From contig JBBIOD010000014.1 in assembly GCA_037443545.1 (NCBI GenBank), positions 1-32,860 of the forward strand: 32,860 nt of DNA. The letters run 5' to 3'. Origin of the DNA: JASEGV01 sp037443545. Lineage in GTDB: Bacteria; Bacteroidota; Ignavibacteria; UBA10030; BY39. The translations under genes were made by a program, and so were the position numbers. This document shows positions 1 to 7,739 of the stretch, in pieces. Position 1 is the stretch's first letter, and each line of letters opens with the position of its first letter. Under the pieces are notes generated by a model, which searched no databases, was not told where the DNA came from, and saw only the letters and a list, made by a program, of their open reading frames with translations.

Positions 1-205
1 AACCGAAATGTAAACCAGTCCCTAATGCTTTCATCACCGCTTCTTTTAGTGCGAAAGCTTTTGCAACTTGAACCGATGTGAGATTACGAGCCATGACGAC
101 TGATAATTCGTTCTCACTGAAAATCTGACGTACGAAATCCTGATTGTTATTGATATTCTCAAACCTGTCGAGGTTGATAATATCAACTCCAATACCTTTG
201 ACCAT
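1..205 (-). CDS. acpS: holo-[acyl-carrier-protein] synthase, N-terminal part (gene cut by window edge)
   Basis: The enzyme transfers 4'-phosphopantetheine from CoA to the serine of acyl carrier protein, activating it for fatty acid synthesis in the cytoplasm. Translating the minus strand from ATG at 205 gives 68 codons before the edge. Residues 4-8 read GIGVD, the conserved opening with the metal-binding Asp, followed by an RF pair. Near the cut comes AKAFALKEAVMKALGTGL, the second conserved AcpS block with the catalytic-site Glu in KEA. The C-terminal half is missing, so integrity cannot be judged. It lies downstream of the restriction-modification genes on the same strand with a 237-base gap, so it probably has its own transcription signal. 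The family assignment is firm; nothing unusual is visible in this fragment. Confidence 0.9.
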   Translation of the reverse strand, partial: MVKGIGVDIINLDRFENINNNQDFVRQIFSENELSVVMARNLTSVQVAKAFALKEAVMKALGTGLHFG

Positions 206-442
206 TTTATAAAATTTAAATTGTGATTAAAATTGAAGAACGAGGATAATACTTGATTGGTGGTTAAAATATATAAAAAAATTATGATAAATCACAAATG
301 GAGAAAGCGGTGCGCAAGGAGGGATGAGCGCTTAGCTGTAAGCCTGTATCGGTTAGCACCGCAACTACATCAATCACAGAGAACAACTATTCATTGTTAT
401 GAATTATTCTTCTGATTTGTCTTCCTTTAAACGATTATTATT
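206..442. other. intergenic spacer with a GC-rich folded element at 307-362
   Basis: No convincing gene. Within it, 307-313 (gcggtgc) and 356-362 (gcaccgc) are exact reverse complements enclosing 42 bases. Inside are a GCTTA/TAAGC hairpin (330-334 with 339-343) and a GCGC/GCGC hairpin (312-315 with 328-331) with a 12-base loop, aaggagggatga. The inner hairpins share two bases, so they may be alternatives. On the minus strand that loop reads CCCTCC, like an anti-Shine-Dalgarno; on the plus strand it reads AAGGAGGG. A 6-bp hairpin also lies at 389-404. An A/T run at about 271-277 gives a poly-T on the minus strand. Possible roles are the end of the mod transcript, a small RNA, or a leader of acpS. 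Confidence 0.4.
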
Positions 443-2329
443 TTACATTTCTATCTTGCTTTGTATATCTGCACTTTCTATCACAAGCTCATCACCCGCT
501 ATGTTGCGTATCTTCATACGAAATTTATCTGATGTTAGCCGGTATGTTCCTTTGATTCTCTCTTTTACACCCGCCTTGTCTTCTAAATCTAAATTGCTTG
601 TCCAGATGTTTTTCTTGAGCGTTGTATCGAACTGCACAGATTCGATTAACTCTAAACCTGTTTTGCTGATTTTTATTTTGGGATGCTTCGATTCTTCCGG
701 CTTTTCACCATTGCCGTTTTCAAAAAGCTCTTCATCTTTCTTTACTTTCTTAGCGTTAAACTCATCTATCTTTGACTTGAGATAACTGCTAAAATATCTT
801 TTGATTTCTACCCTCCAATATTTACTGTCTTGCTTCATTTCGATTTCTGCATTGTCGGGAGTAAAGAGCATCTCTGCTTTTTTGCCAAGCAGATCATCCA
901 AGCTGATAAGTTCGACCTTTAGCAATGATTTGCCTGACTTGCGGATTGCAGCATTTACATATTCCTGATTAACATCGAGGTCTTTTGTTGCGTAAATTAT
1001 TTTTACTCCTTCTGTATCTTCTGATGATTCTTCTATTTGATAAACTTCTTCGAGTATAACATCAACAAGTTGTTTTGTAAGTTTTTTATCCAAGCCAATA
1101 AACTTGACAGGTAAAAAAGCTCCTTTTGTTCCGGCAATTCCTCCATCCCAAAATTCGCCAAGACCTAAATCTGTTCTGTTTTTATAACCATCTATGAGAG
1201 TAAATATTCTCTGTGTAGTTTGAGCAGGGTTTCTAAACAACCGCACACCGTCGTTAATCTTGAGTATATCAAACTCTGCGCCTGCCTCTACTAAACGATC
1301 CCGTGATGTTTGTATTGCGTTTATGCCGATATCACAACCAATAAATTTCCTTCCAAGGTCATGAGCAACCTTAGCTGTTGTACCACTACCAGAGAATAAA
1401 TCTGCGACTATCATTCCTTTGTTTGATGATGCTTTTATAATTCTTTCCAGCAATTTCGGGGGTTTTGTTGTACTATATCCAAGTTCTTTAATTTCAGTTG
1501 CATTAATACCTATATTCCATACGTCATATTCACCTATACCTGCTTTCTTGTATGTTTTAGTTTTTTCACCTCTTGGATTTATATTCCAATAAAACCATTG
1601 TTTTTTTACTTCATCGTATTCATCAAATCGCTCATCCTGCTCTTTTGTATACGGAATAGCGACGGCATCGAAGTCAAAAACCCATTCATCAACATCTCTA
1701 GAATACCAAAAAATTGTATCATGTTTCCTGTTAAAATGGTTAGAAGGATCAGCACCGCTAGGATACCACCATACAATTTCATTTTGAATGTTAAACTCTC
1801 CAAATATTTCATCTAATAATAACTTCACATAATGCCCGATATGCCAATCAAGGTGAACATAAATACTAGCTTTTTCGCTCATTACTTCTCTTATTGCAAG
1901 TAGCCGTTCGTATAACCAGTTAAGGTAATCTTCTTTTTGCCAGATGTCGCCATACATTATCTCTTCGCCAATGCTTGTGTCGTCGCTCTCAAACTTTGTT
2001 TTACCTCCATTGCGGAGGTAAATCTTCTTCGCATAGTTAGCTCCGCTTGCAAATGGCGGGTCAATATAAACTAAGTCAACTTTTATGTTTTGGGATTTTA
2101 AGTATGCACAGGCAGAGAGGCAATCGCCATGTATCAGTAAATTGCGGAAATCGGCATTAAGCTCTTGTTGTTTCTCGCTGTCGAGCAGTGTAGCTGTTTT
2201 CTTTTGGCGTACTTCTTCAATAAGTTCTGTCTCGTAAAGCTCAACAGAGTCGGGCATGCGTCTCCCTTGGAAGTTTAGCAGTGCCTGTCCCTTTGCAGGC
2301 GTTAAGTTGTATCGTATCGGTTTTTTCAT
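443..2329 (-). CDS. mod: type III restriction-modification system, Mod subunit (N6-adenine DNA methyltransferase)
   Basis: Mod recognises the asymmetric target and methylates adenine from S-adenosylmethionine; it is also required for restriction by Res. The 628-residue protein has the beta-class order of motifs: catalytic motif IV IDPPFASG at about 89-96, and SAM-binding motif I DLFSGSGTT at about 310-318, preceded by the TKPPKLLERII block at 288-298 common in these enzymes. The stretch between holds the presumed target recognition region, whose specificity I cannot predict. Length fits type III Mod proteins. The start ATG lies 7 bases after the stop of res, so the two are cotranscribed. The usual order in known type III loci is mod first and res second; here it is reversed. 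No simple-sequence tract of the kind that drives phase variation is visible in the gene. Confidence 0.93.
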   Translation of the reverse strand: MKKPIRYNLTPAKGQALLNFQGRRMPDSVELYETELIEEVRQKKTATLLDSEKQQELNADFRNLLIHGDCLSACAYLKSQNIKVDLVYIDPPFASGANYAKKIYLRNGGKTKFESDDTSIGEEIMYGDIWQKEDYLNWLYERLLAIREVMSEKASIYVHLDWHIGHYVKLLLDEIFGEFNIQNEIVWWYPSGADPSNHFNRKHDTIFWYSRDVDEWVFDFDAVAIPYTKEQDERFDEYDEVKKQWFYWNINPRGEKTKTYKKAGIGEYDVWNIGINATEIKELGYSTTKPPKLLERIIKASSNKGMIVADLFSGSGTTAKVAHDLGRKFIGCDIGINAIQTSRDRLVEAGAEFDILKINDGVRLFRNPAQTTQRIFTLIDGYKNRTDLGLGEFWDGGIAGTKGAFLPVKFIGLDKKLTKQLVDVILEEVYQIEESSEDTEGVKIIYATKDLDVNQEYVNAAIRKSGKSLLKVELISLDDLLGKKAEMLFTPDNAEIEMKQDSKYWRVEIKRYFSSYLKSKIDEFNAKKVKKDEELFENGNGEKPEESKHPKIKISKTGLELIESVQFDTTLKKNIWTSNLDLEDKAGVKERIKGTYRLTSDKFRMKIRNIAGDELVIESADIQSKIEM

Positions 2330-2336
2330 AATATTC

Positions 2337-5165
2337 TCAGAAATTAATTAGTATTTTTCTTAGCTCGCTCAAATGTTTTGTAAAATCGTTTTTCCCATCC
2401 TCATCTATAAACCGCTCGTAATGTATATGCGGGTTGTGCTTGAGGAAGGTTTCCTTCACAAACTTTTCTTTGTTTTTAAATTCTTCGTTATAAAATGTGC
2501 GTGCTTTAGTTTCAAGGATAAGAACTTTTATAATCTCGTTGCTTCGTTTGCCATCTTTCCGTTTCAGTACGAGAAAGTCGGGTGTGTAAACTCCGATATC
2601 TGTTTTAATGAAGAAGTTTTGCAGCCGGTCGTCTTTATAACCGTTATAGTAAAGCTCGAGGTTTTTCAATTCTCCAACCTGAAGCATATCGAGCAAGGCA
2701 TTTCTCTCAAAATCAGAATCCATTCTGTAGGGTATGTAGTTAAAGCTTATGTCACTCTTGTCCAATCCGGATTCATCAAAATCTTCATTCAGTCGCTCAG
2801 GATGTCTTCGCAATCGGTGCACATCGTTTCGCTGGACAACAGGAATAAAGTTGCCGCCACCATATGGAATATGTGCAGGCGGGTTCATATCCCACTCGAG
2901 CAACTCGATCTCAGTATCCTCGGTGAGCGGTTCAACACGATAAGATATTTCATCCGCAAGGCAATTGGCTACCTGCTTTGCTACATCGTATAGAGTGAGT
3001 TTTGGGTGAATAATTATCCATGTGATATGGGAATTTATTTGTTGGTAGATATTGTTTAACTCTGGTTCATATTGGCGTAGAAGATCAAACTCCGTCAATC
3101 TTCCATAAGTAGCTTTGGCAATATCGTAAATGAAATCTTCAAATGTATATTCGGCTCTAACAATCGGCTTGAGTGTTTCAGATATTTTGCCGGTCAGTCC
3201 CGTTTTTCCAATGGTTGCTCTTTGTTGTGTTGGATCGTAAGGGAAAGCTTTCACTATGTCGAGGAAATCAAATAAATCAAGATTATTTTTATAGTCGGAC
3301 TTTTCTGCTTTGCTTATGATTTCTATTTTCTTGATTACTTGTTTGTATTTGAGTTTGCCCAATCTCGGCTTTCGAATTCTAACCGGAACATTCATCTCAT
3401 CGTGAAGTTTCAAATCGTTTATTGTGAGATTGTAGTTTTCCTTCAATTCATTATCCAATGTTTGATAGTTTCCCGGTTCTAAGTAAATGAGTGCTTTTTC
3501 TTTTGCGCTGTCATCAACCTCACGCAAACACCTGCAAGTAGTTTGAAGCACGAAATTTTTTGTTGTTGTTTGCCTCGGAAGAACAACGCCTGTCAAACTT
3601 CTACAATCCCATCCCTCTGTACCTACAGATACTAGAAGCACAACACGTTTATCGGAGTACGGCTTATCCAAATTATTGAAGATGGCAAGATTTTCTTTGG
3701 GCAAGTCGTATTTCTTATCTTCCTTCCTCACACCGGAATAATATCTGAAGATTTCTTGCTCTTTGCCTTTTCTATTTTTCTGATACCAATCCTGAACAAC
3801 AGGAAGAACTTCTTCGTTGAGTTTTTTAATAGATGGACAATAAAATGCAATTTTGCTTTTTGTTCCATTCGAATAAGTTTTGTCATAATCGTTGAAAAAC
3901 TCAGAAAGCGCTCTTTTCAGAAATTCGTTCTCCCTGATGTCGGCGCTTTTTATCTCAGGCACCTTTAAAAATCTACCGATTCCGTCGGCAAGTGAATAAT
4001 CGTACACAACGTCCTGTATTTGATTAAGCTTTATTGTTGCCTCACCGATCTGTACGGTGTTTCGTATGTAAGGAGTTCCTGACATTCCGATAACATTTAC
4101 TACATTTTGGTGTTGATTCAAAATATTTACCGCTTGCCTTAATTTCTTCTCTCCATTTCCTGTTGTACCGTAAGTATGATGAACTTCATCAAGTATTACA
4201 CACAGAGAAGTAATTTGAGACATCCGCTCACGGAGTTCGTTTATACCTTTTATTTCAGCAGCTTTCTTTGCATCATAAAATGCATCATTCTCATCGAGTA
4301 AATATTGGTCTTTCGGATCGATTCGTTCAAGAACAACCTTCTCAGCATTGGTTATGAAGACTAAACCAAAATCTTTCGTTTGTGTAATTCTATTAACTTT
4401 TTCAAGATTGGGATTGTTGCCATGTAACTTGTCTCTTCGCTTTGAGCTTAAGCTATCCAGAATTTCTATATGAATAATTTGCTTTAAGCGCTCAGCTTCT
4501 TTTCGAGGTAAAATCCATTCCGCTTTGAAATTTTTAATTGTCTGCAACGAAGGGAGAATAGCCGTCTTAGCTGCCGAGGGTGCAAATACAACGAAGTTAT
4601 GTCCAAAACGTTTATCGTTTTTATAAAGATTGGCAAAATATAAATCAAGATAGATGAACGAAGCCATCAGATATGTTTTGCCTGCACCCATCGGCAAGGA
4701 GAAAAGATAATTTGGATATTCAAAATTATGCAAAAGTTCCTGAAGAATATTATCCCAATTATGTTCCCTGCCCTGTGGATCGTTAAGCAGTTTTTTCTGA
4801 AGATTTGGAAGATTATTATCCTGAGCAAATTGATTCAAGAATTGAGTTAAATAATTCCCTTCAAAATTCTGAGTGTACTCATATCCTTTAGCTTTCTGTT
4901 CATCGAACAGCAAACCTCTCTTTACAATTTCTGACAACTTCTGATTATCGCCGACAAATTTTAGCCATAGATAAACCTCGATTGATTTCAACTGCGGCTC
5001 TCTAAGTTTTTTCTGCTCACGAATGTATTTCACCAACCCACCAACGACAGATTGGTTATTACCCATTTCTTGAACAATCCAAGACTCGGTTTTATTTTGT
5101 ATCAGTTCAAATACAGTTAGCATGCTTAAATAAAATAAATACTCCTTTGTGTTTTCATTATGCAA
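2337..5165 (-). CDS. res: type III restriction-modification system, Res subunit (helicase-nuclease)
   Basis: Res is the ATP-dependent translocating or diffusing endonuclease partner of Mod and cuts unmodified DNA. Helicase superfamily 2 motifs appear in order: MGAGKT (motif I, about 159-164), DEVHH (motif II, 326-330), SGTP (motif III, 362-365), and a V/VI region from GTEGWDC (515-521) to LQTTCRCLREV (540-550). The C-terminus carries a PD-(D/E)xK nuclease signature: P862-D863 followed by E885-T-K887 in ILETKA. All catalytic motifs look intact and 942 residues is a normal size. The longest reading begins at a TTG (5165). An in-frame ATG at 5123 (Met15) is a strong alternative, because a 10-codon ORF (5158-5126) containing AAGGAG ends two bases before it. 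It is followed by mod 7 bases downstream. Confidence 0.93.
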   Translation of the reverse strand: MHNENTKEYLFYLSMLTVFELIQNKTESWIVQEMGNNQSVVGGLVKYIREQKKLREPQLKSIEVYLWLKFVGDNQKLSEIVKRGLLFDEQKAKGYEYTQNFEGNYLTQFLNQFAQDNNLPNLQKKLLNDPQGREHNWDNILQELLHNFEYPNYLFSLPMGAGKTYLMASFIYLDLYFANLYKNDKRFGHNFVVFAPSAAKTAILPSLQTIKNFKAEWILPRKEAERLKQIIHIEILDSLSSKRRDKLHGNNPNLEKVNRITQTKDFGLVFITNAEKVVLERIDPKDQYLLDENDAFYDAKKAAEIKGINELRERMSQITSLCVILDEVHHTYGTTGNGEKKLRQAVNILNQHQNVVNVIGMSGTPYIRNTVQIGEATIKLNQIQDVVYDYSLADGIGRFLKVPEIKSADIRENEFLKRALSEFFNDYDKTYSNGTKSKIAFYCPSIKKLNEEVLPVVQDWYQKNRKGKEQEIFRYYSGVRKEDKKYDLPKENLAIFNNLDKPYSDKRVVLLVSVGTEGWDCRSLTGVVLPRQTTTKNFVLQTTCRCLREVDDSAKEKALIYLEPGNYQTLDNELKENYNLTINDLKLHDEMNVPVRIRKPRLGKLKYKQVIKKIEIISKAEKSDYKNNLDLFDFLDIVKAFPYDPTQQRATIGKTGLTGKISETLKPIVRAEYTFEDFIYDIAKATYGRLTEFDLLRQYEPELNNIYQQINSHITWIIIHPKLTLYDVAKQVANCLADEISYRVEPLTEDTEIELLEWDMNPPAHIPYGGGNFIPVVQRNDVHRLRRHPERLNEDFDESGLDKSDISFNYIPYRMDSDFERNALLDMLQVGELKNLELYYNGYKDDRLQNFFIKTDIGVYTPDFLVLKRKDGKRSNEIIKVLILETKARTFYNEEFKNKEKFVKETFLKHNPHIHYERFIDEDGKNDFTKHLSELRKILINF

Positions 5166-5453
5166 AACTTACGGAAAATAAGAAAGAATGGCAAACACAT
5201 ATGACCGATTCGGCTAAGGATTAAGTAATCCTCACAATTCAATTTCCGGGATATGATATTAAAGCCAAATCGTCGCATAGCGATTCCGGGAATCAAAAGA
5301 AAATCTCTGCTTGCTTTCTTTTCTATAGTTTTTAAAATTCCCAACACAGCTCGATAGCCACGTAATTCAAATAATTTCGCCTCTTTTTGCAAACAATGTT
5401 ATTCAGTCCCCCAGTCACCGTTTCTCCGTTTTACTGCATCACCGATTCACAAT
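5166..5453. other. 288-base spacer without a convincing gene
   Basis: This separates the threonine-dehydrogenase-like gene from the restriction operon and should hold the res promoter, but I see no clear -35/-10 pair. A minus-strand reading frame of 88 codons (5126-5392, starting at TTG) is open, but it resembles no family I know and has unremarkable composition, so I do not call it a gene. Near 5400-5450 the minus strand carries loosely repeated purine-rich words, with CGGTGA twice about 25 bases apart, which looks like degenerate repeat debris. No hairpin terminator for the upstream operon was found. Confidence 0.35.
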
Positions 5454-6689
5454 TTACGGTCTCAGTATAACTTTCAGCGCATCGCCTTTCATTATAGCAT
5501 TGATACCTTCGTCAATTTTTTCGAGCGGCAAATCGTGCGTTATGAATCCTGTTTTTATAAACTTTTTAGCGAGACCTCTTTTCAGGATTTCAGTCATCAC
5601 ATCCCAGGTTTCCCACACTCTTCGACCGATAATTCCCTTAATTGTTACACCGGGGAATATTATATGTTTTGCAAAATCAGTTACCATTTGTCCGCCTGGA
5701 ATTCCGAGTAATGAAATTGTACCACCCATACGTATAACTTTAAAAGCATCCTCATACGCTCTATAGTTACCCGACATTTCGATCACAGCATCAACACCGG
5801 CGCCGTTTGTTTCTTCTAAAACTGTTTTATAAAACTTTTCTTTCTCCCGATCAATCGACACATCAAAGCAATGTTTAGCTCCATACAGCCGGGCAAGATG
5901 GAAGCGGGAATTCTCTAATTTATCATGCGTGAAGTCGCCATGCGACGCGTCAGTAACGAATATTTTTTTTGCTCCCAAATATTTCGCTACTGCTGTTGCC
6001 ATAAGTCCCTGAACACCACAACCTAAAATCGCGACAGATTTTCCTTTAACATCAACCGATTGCACCGTATGAGTCGCATTACCGATAGCATCCATAAACG
6101 CGATTACTTCTAGCGGAATATCAGTTTTATAGAAAAGACGAATATTTTCGACGGGTAAAGTTAAGTATTCAGAGTACGAGCCATTACCGTGCAAACCCCT
6201 GATAATTGTATTTTTACAGACATGAAAATCGCCGGCTTTACATTGAACACATTTACCGCAGGTAACGTGCATTTCGGCAGTACAGTAAATATATTTATCT
6301 AAAAATTTGAAAAAGTTTGGATCGCTTGCAAGCTGAATAGGGCTGCGCCTTCCGACAAATTTTTTGACGACAGAGCTGCCTTTTACCTGATCAGTCAACA
6401 TTTGTGCAAGTTGAAGTTTTGCCTTTGCACCAGCATCTACAATTTTGCCGCTGAACTCATGCCCGACAGTAACATCCGGTGTGTTTAAAATCATCATCGA
6501 ATCCTTGAGCGAATCTTTTGCGTTATATATTCCCACGTCGGTTCCACAGATTGCAGTCGCTAATACTTTTATCTTGACTTCATCCGAATTTTTAATTTCA
6601 GGGATTTCTTTTTCAGTGATTTTAAAACCTTTGTGCCAATCCTTTCCAGGATATGGTTTCTCTTTGATAACTGCTTTCATTATTTGCAT
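5454..6689 (-). CDS. zinc-dependent medium-chain dehydrogenase, L-threonine 3-dehydrogenase-like
   Basis: It probably oxidises a hydroxyl substrate, perhaps L-threonine to 2-amino-3-ketobutyrate, with NAD+. Catalytic zinc ligands are C48 (AICGTD) and H77-E78 (GHE). The structural zinc site is C144-x2-C147-x2-C150-x7-C158. The Rossmann motif is GCGVQG (223-228). Resemblance to threonine dehydrogenase extends to GNATHT (203-208), EMSG, and IKGIIGRRVWETW near the C-terminus. At 411 residues it is about 70 longer than typical enzymes of about 341. Much of the excess lies at about 88-135, between the catalytic and structural zinc sites, and more after the Rossmann motif (SHGDFTHDKLENS). The start is set by GAGGA seven bases before ATG. 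No 2-amino-3-ketobutyrate ligase gene is nearby, so substrate assignment is tentative. Confidence 0.8.
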   Translation of the reverse strand: MQIMKAVIKEKPYPGKDWHKGFKITEKEIPEIKNSDEVKIKVLATAICGTDVGIYNAKDSLKDSMMILNTPDVTVGHEFSGKIVDAGAKAKLQLAQMLTDQVKGSSVVKKFVGRRSPIQLASDPNFFKFLDKYIYCTAEMHVTCGKCVQCKAGDFHVCKNTIIRGLHGNGSYSEYLTLPVENIRLFYKTDIPLEVIAFMDAIGNATHTVQSVDVKGKSVAILGCGVQGLMATAVAKYLGAKKIFVTDASHGDFTHDKLENSRFHLARLYGAKHCFDVSIDREKEKFYKTVLEETNGAGVDAVIEMSGNYRAYEDAFKVIRMGGTISLLGIPGGQMVTDFAKHIIFPGVTIKGIIGRRVWETWDVMTEILKRGLAKKFIKTGFITHDLPLEKIDEGINAIMKGDALKVILRP

Positions 6690-6706
6690 TGTTGATCCTC
6701 TAAAGT

Positions 6707-7720
6707 TTATTTTTTATTCTTCTTCCACATTTTATAATTTTTCTGTACATCATTTAAAACCTCTTTATCGATCATATTATCATCCCTGACACGCTCATCA
6801 TAATTTTCCCAGCACATAAAATCTTTTAAAGTCTTTTTCGTTACATCGTCAAACCTTCCATTAACTTCGCCTCCGTAGAAACCCCGTTCTTTCATAATGG
6901 TTTGTAATTCTTTGCACAATTGTTCGTCAATCACGATTAAATTATTTGGGTTGGACTTAAAGAAAAATAGTCTGTGAATTTCATACAGGCGCTTCAATTC
7001 GGCGAGCGGGGTTGGATGGTCGTAAACACTGATATCGATGAAATTATCTAATTCGCCTCCGTAACCAGCACCTTTGCGTACGACTAACAGAGCAGCAGAT
7101 TGCTCGCCTCTTCTATCGCCGCCTGCTTTACCACCTGAAATCAAAGCTTCTAACAACCTGTCAGATAACGCCCCACGTGTACTTTCGAAAGTTTTTGATA
7201 ACGCTTCGATGGTTTTAATATCAACTATAATATTTCCTTGTGCGGTAAAATATTTTCCCGTTACGATTTCTCCTTTGCCGGCAATACTTTTTCCTGCTTG
7301 CCCTCCGGCCCAATCAAAACAATTTTTTCCTGTCCATGTTGCTGAATTCCCCTTTGCATCTACGATACCAACTTGTCGTTCATCTCTTAGTGAATCGTTG
7401 GCTATTAAAATTTTCAGAGCTTCTCCGGCAGTGGCGCCATTTTTCATCAGCGCCAATCCTTTGGGACCGTAGCTTGTGTTTGCTAACGATTGAGTTGCGA
7501 TTGCCCCCACACCCGCCTCAGCCCAAGGAACGATGGGACGAACGTTTGGAAATTTTGATTGAACCGCAACGCCTAAATCGCCTGTTTGTGGATCGTAACC
7601 AACGATTGAAAAAGTTGAAACCGAAATTTCTTTTGGGGATAATAATTTTTGATTTTCGGAATAAGTATATAAAATCGCCGATATTATAACAGTTACTGCT
7701 GTAAAGATAATTTTCTTCAT
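6707..7720 (-). CDS. exported DUF1028 (Ntn-hydrolase-like) protein with a C-terminal peptidoglycan-binding-like domain
   Basis: The first 20 or so residues form a signal peptide (two Lys, then a hydrophobic stretch ending near the TYSEN segment). From about residue 36 the sequence TFSIVGYDPQTGDLGVAVQS is the classic opening of the DUF1028 family, followed by its GVGAIATQ and GKGEIV blocks and an acidic-to-glycine-rich end (GGDRRGEQSAALLV at about 200-213). DUF1028 is thought to have an Ntn-hydrolase fold; Thr36 would be the candidate nucleophile, which is an inference. The last 80 or so residues (ELQTIMKERGFYGGEVNGRFDD) look like the peptidoglycan-binding-like domain often attached to DUF1028. 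The substrate is unknown. A strong AAGGAGGGG precedes the ATG. It sits 17 bases from the downstream dehydrogenase gene and 19 from rsmB, in one operon. Confidence 0.82.
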   Translation of the reverse strand: MKKIIFTAVTVIISAILYTYSENQKLLSPKEISVSTFSIVGYDPQTGDLGVAVQSKFPNVRPIVPWAEAGVGAIATQSLANTSYGPKGLALMKNGATAGEALKILIANDSLRDERQVGIVDAKGNSATWTGKNCFDWAGGQAGKSIAGKGEIVTGKYFTAQGNIIVDIKTIEALSKTFESTRGALSDRLLEALISGGKAGGDRRGEQSAALLVVRKGAGYGGELDNFIDISVYDHPTPLAELKRLYEIHRLFFFKSNPNNLIVIDEQLCKELQTIMKERGFYGGEVNGRFDDVTKKTLKDFMCWENYDERVRDDNMIDKEVLNDVQKNYKMWKKNKK

Positions 7721-7739
7721 ACACCCCTCCTTTGTTTGT

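Noticed and set aside
399..785. Long plus-strand frame opposite mod, and similar long frames opposite tdh, rsmB, exbB and others
   Set aside because: They lie antisense to genes with clear catalytic motifs and encode low-complexity, serine/phenylalanine-rich sequence typical of complementary-strand reading.
5126..5392. An 88-codon minus-strand reading frame before res
   Set aside because: It starts at TTG, has no recognisable family, poor ribosome site, and covers the expected promoter region. Its tail overlaps the res start.
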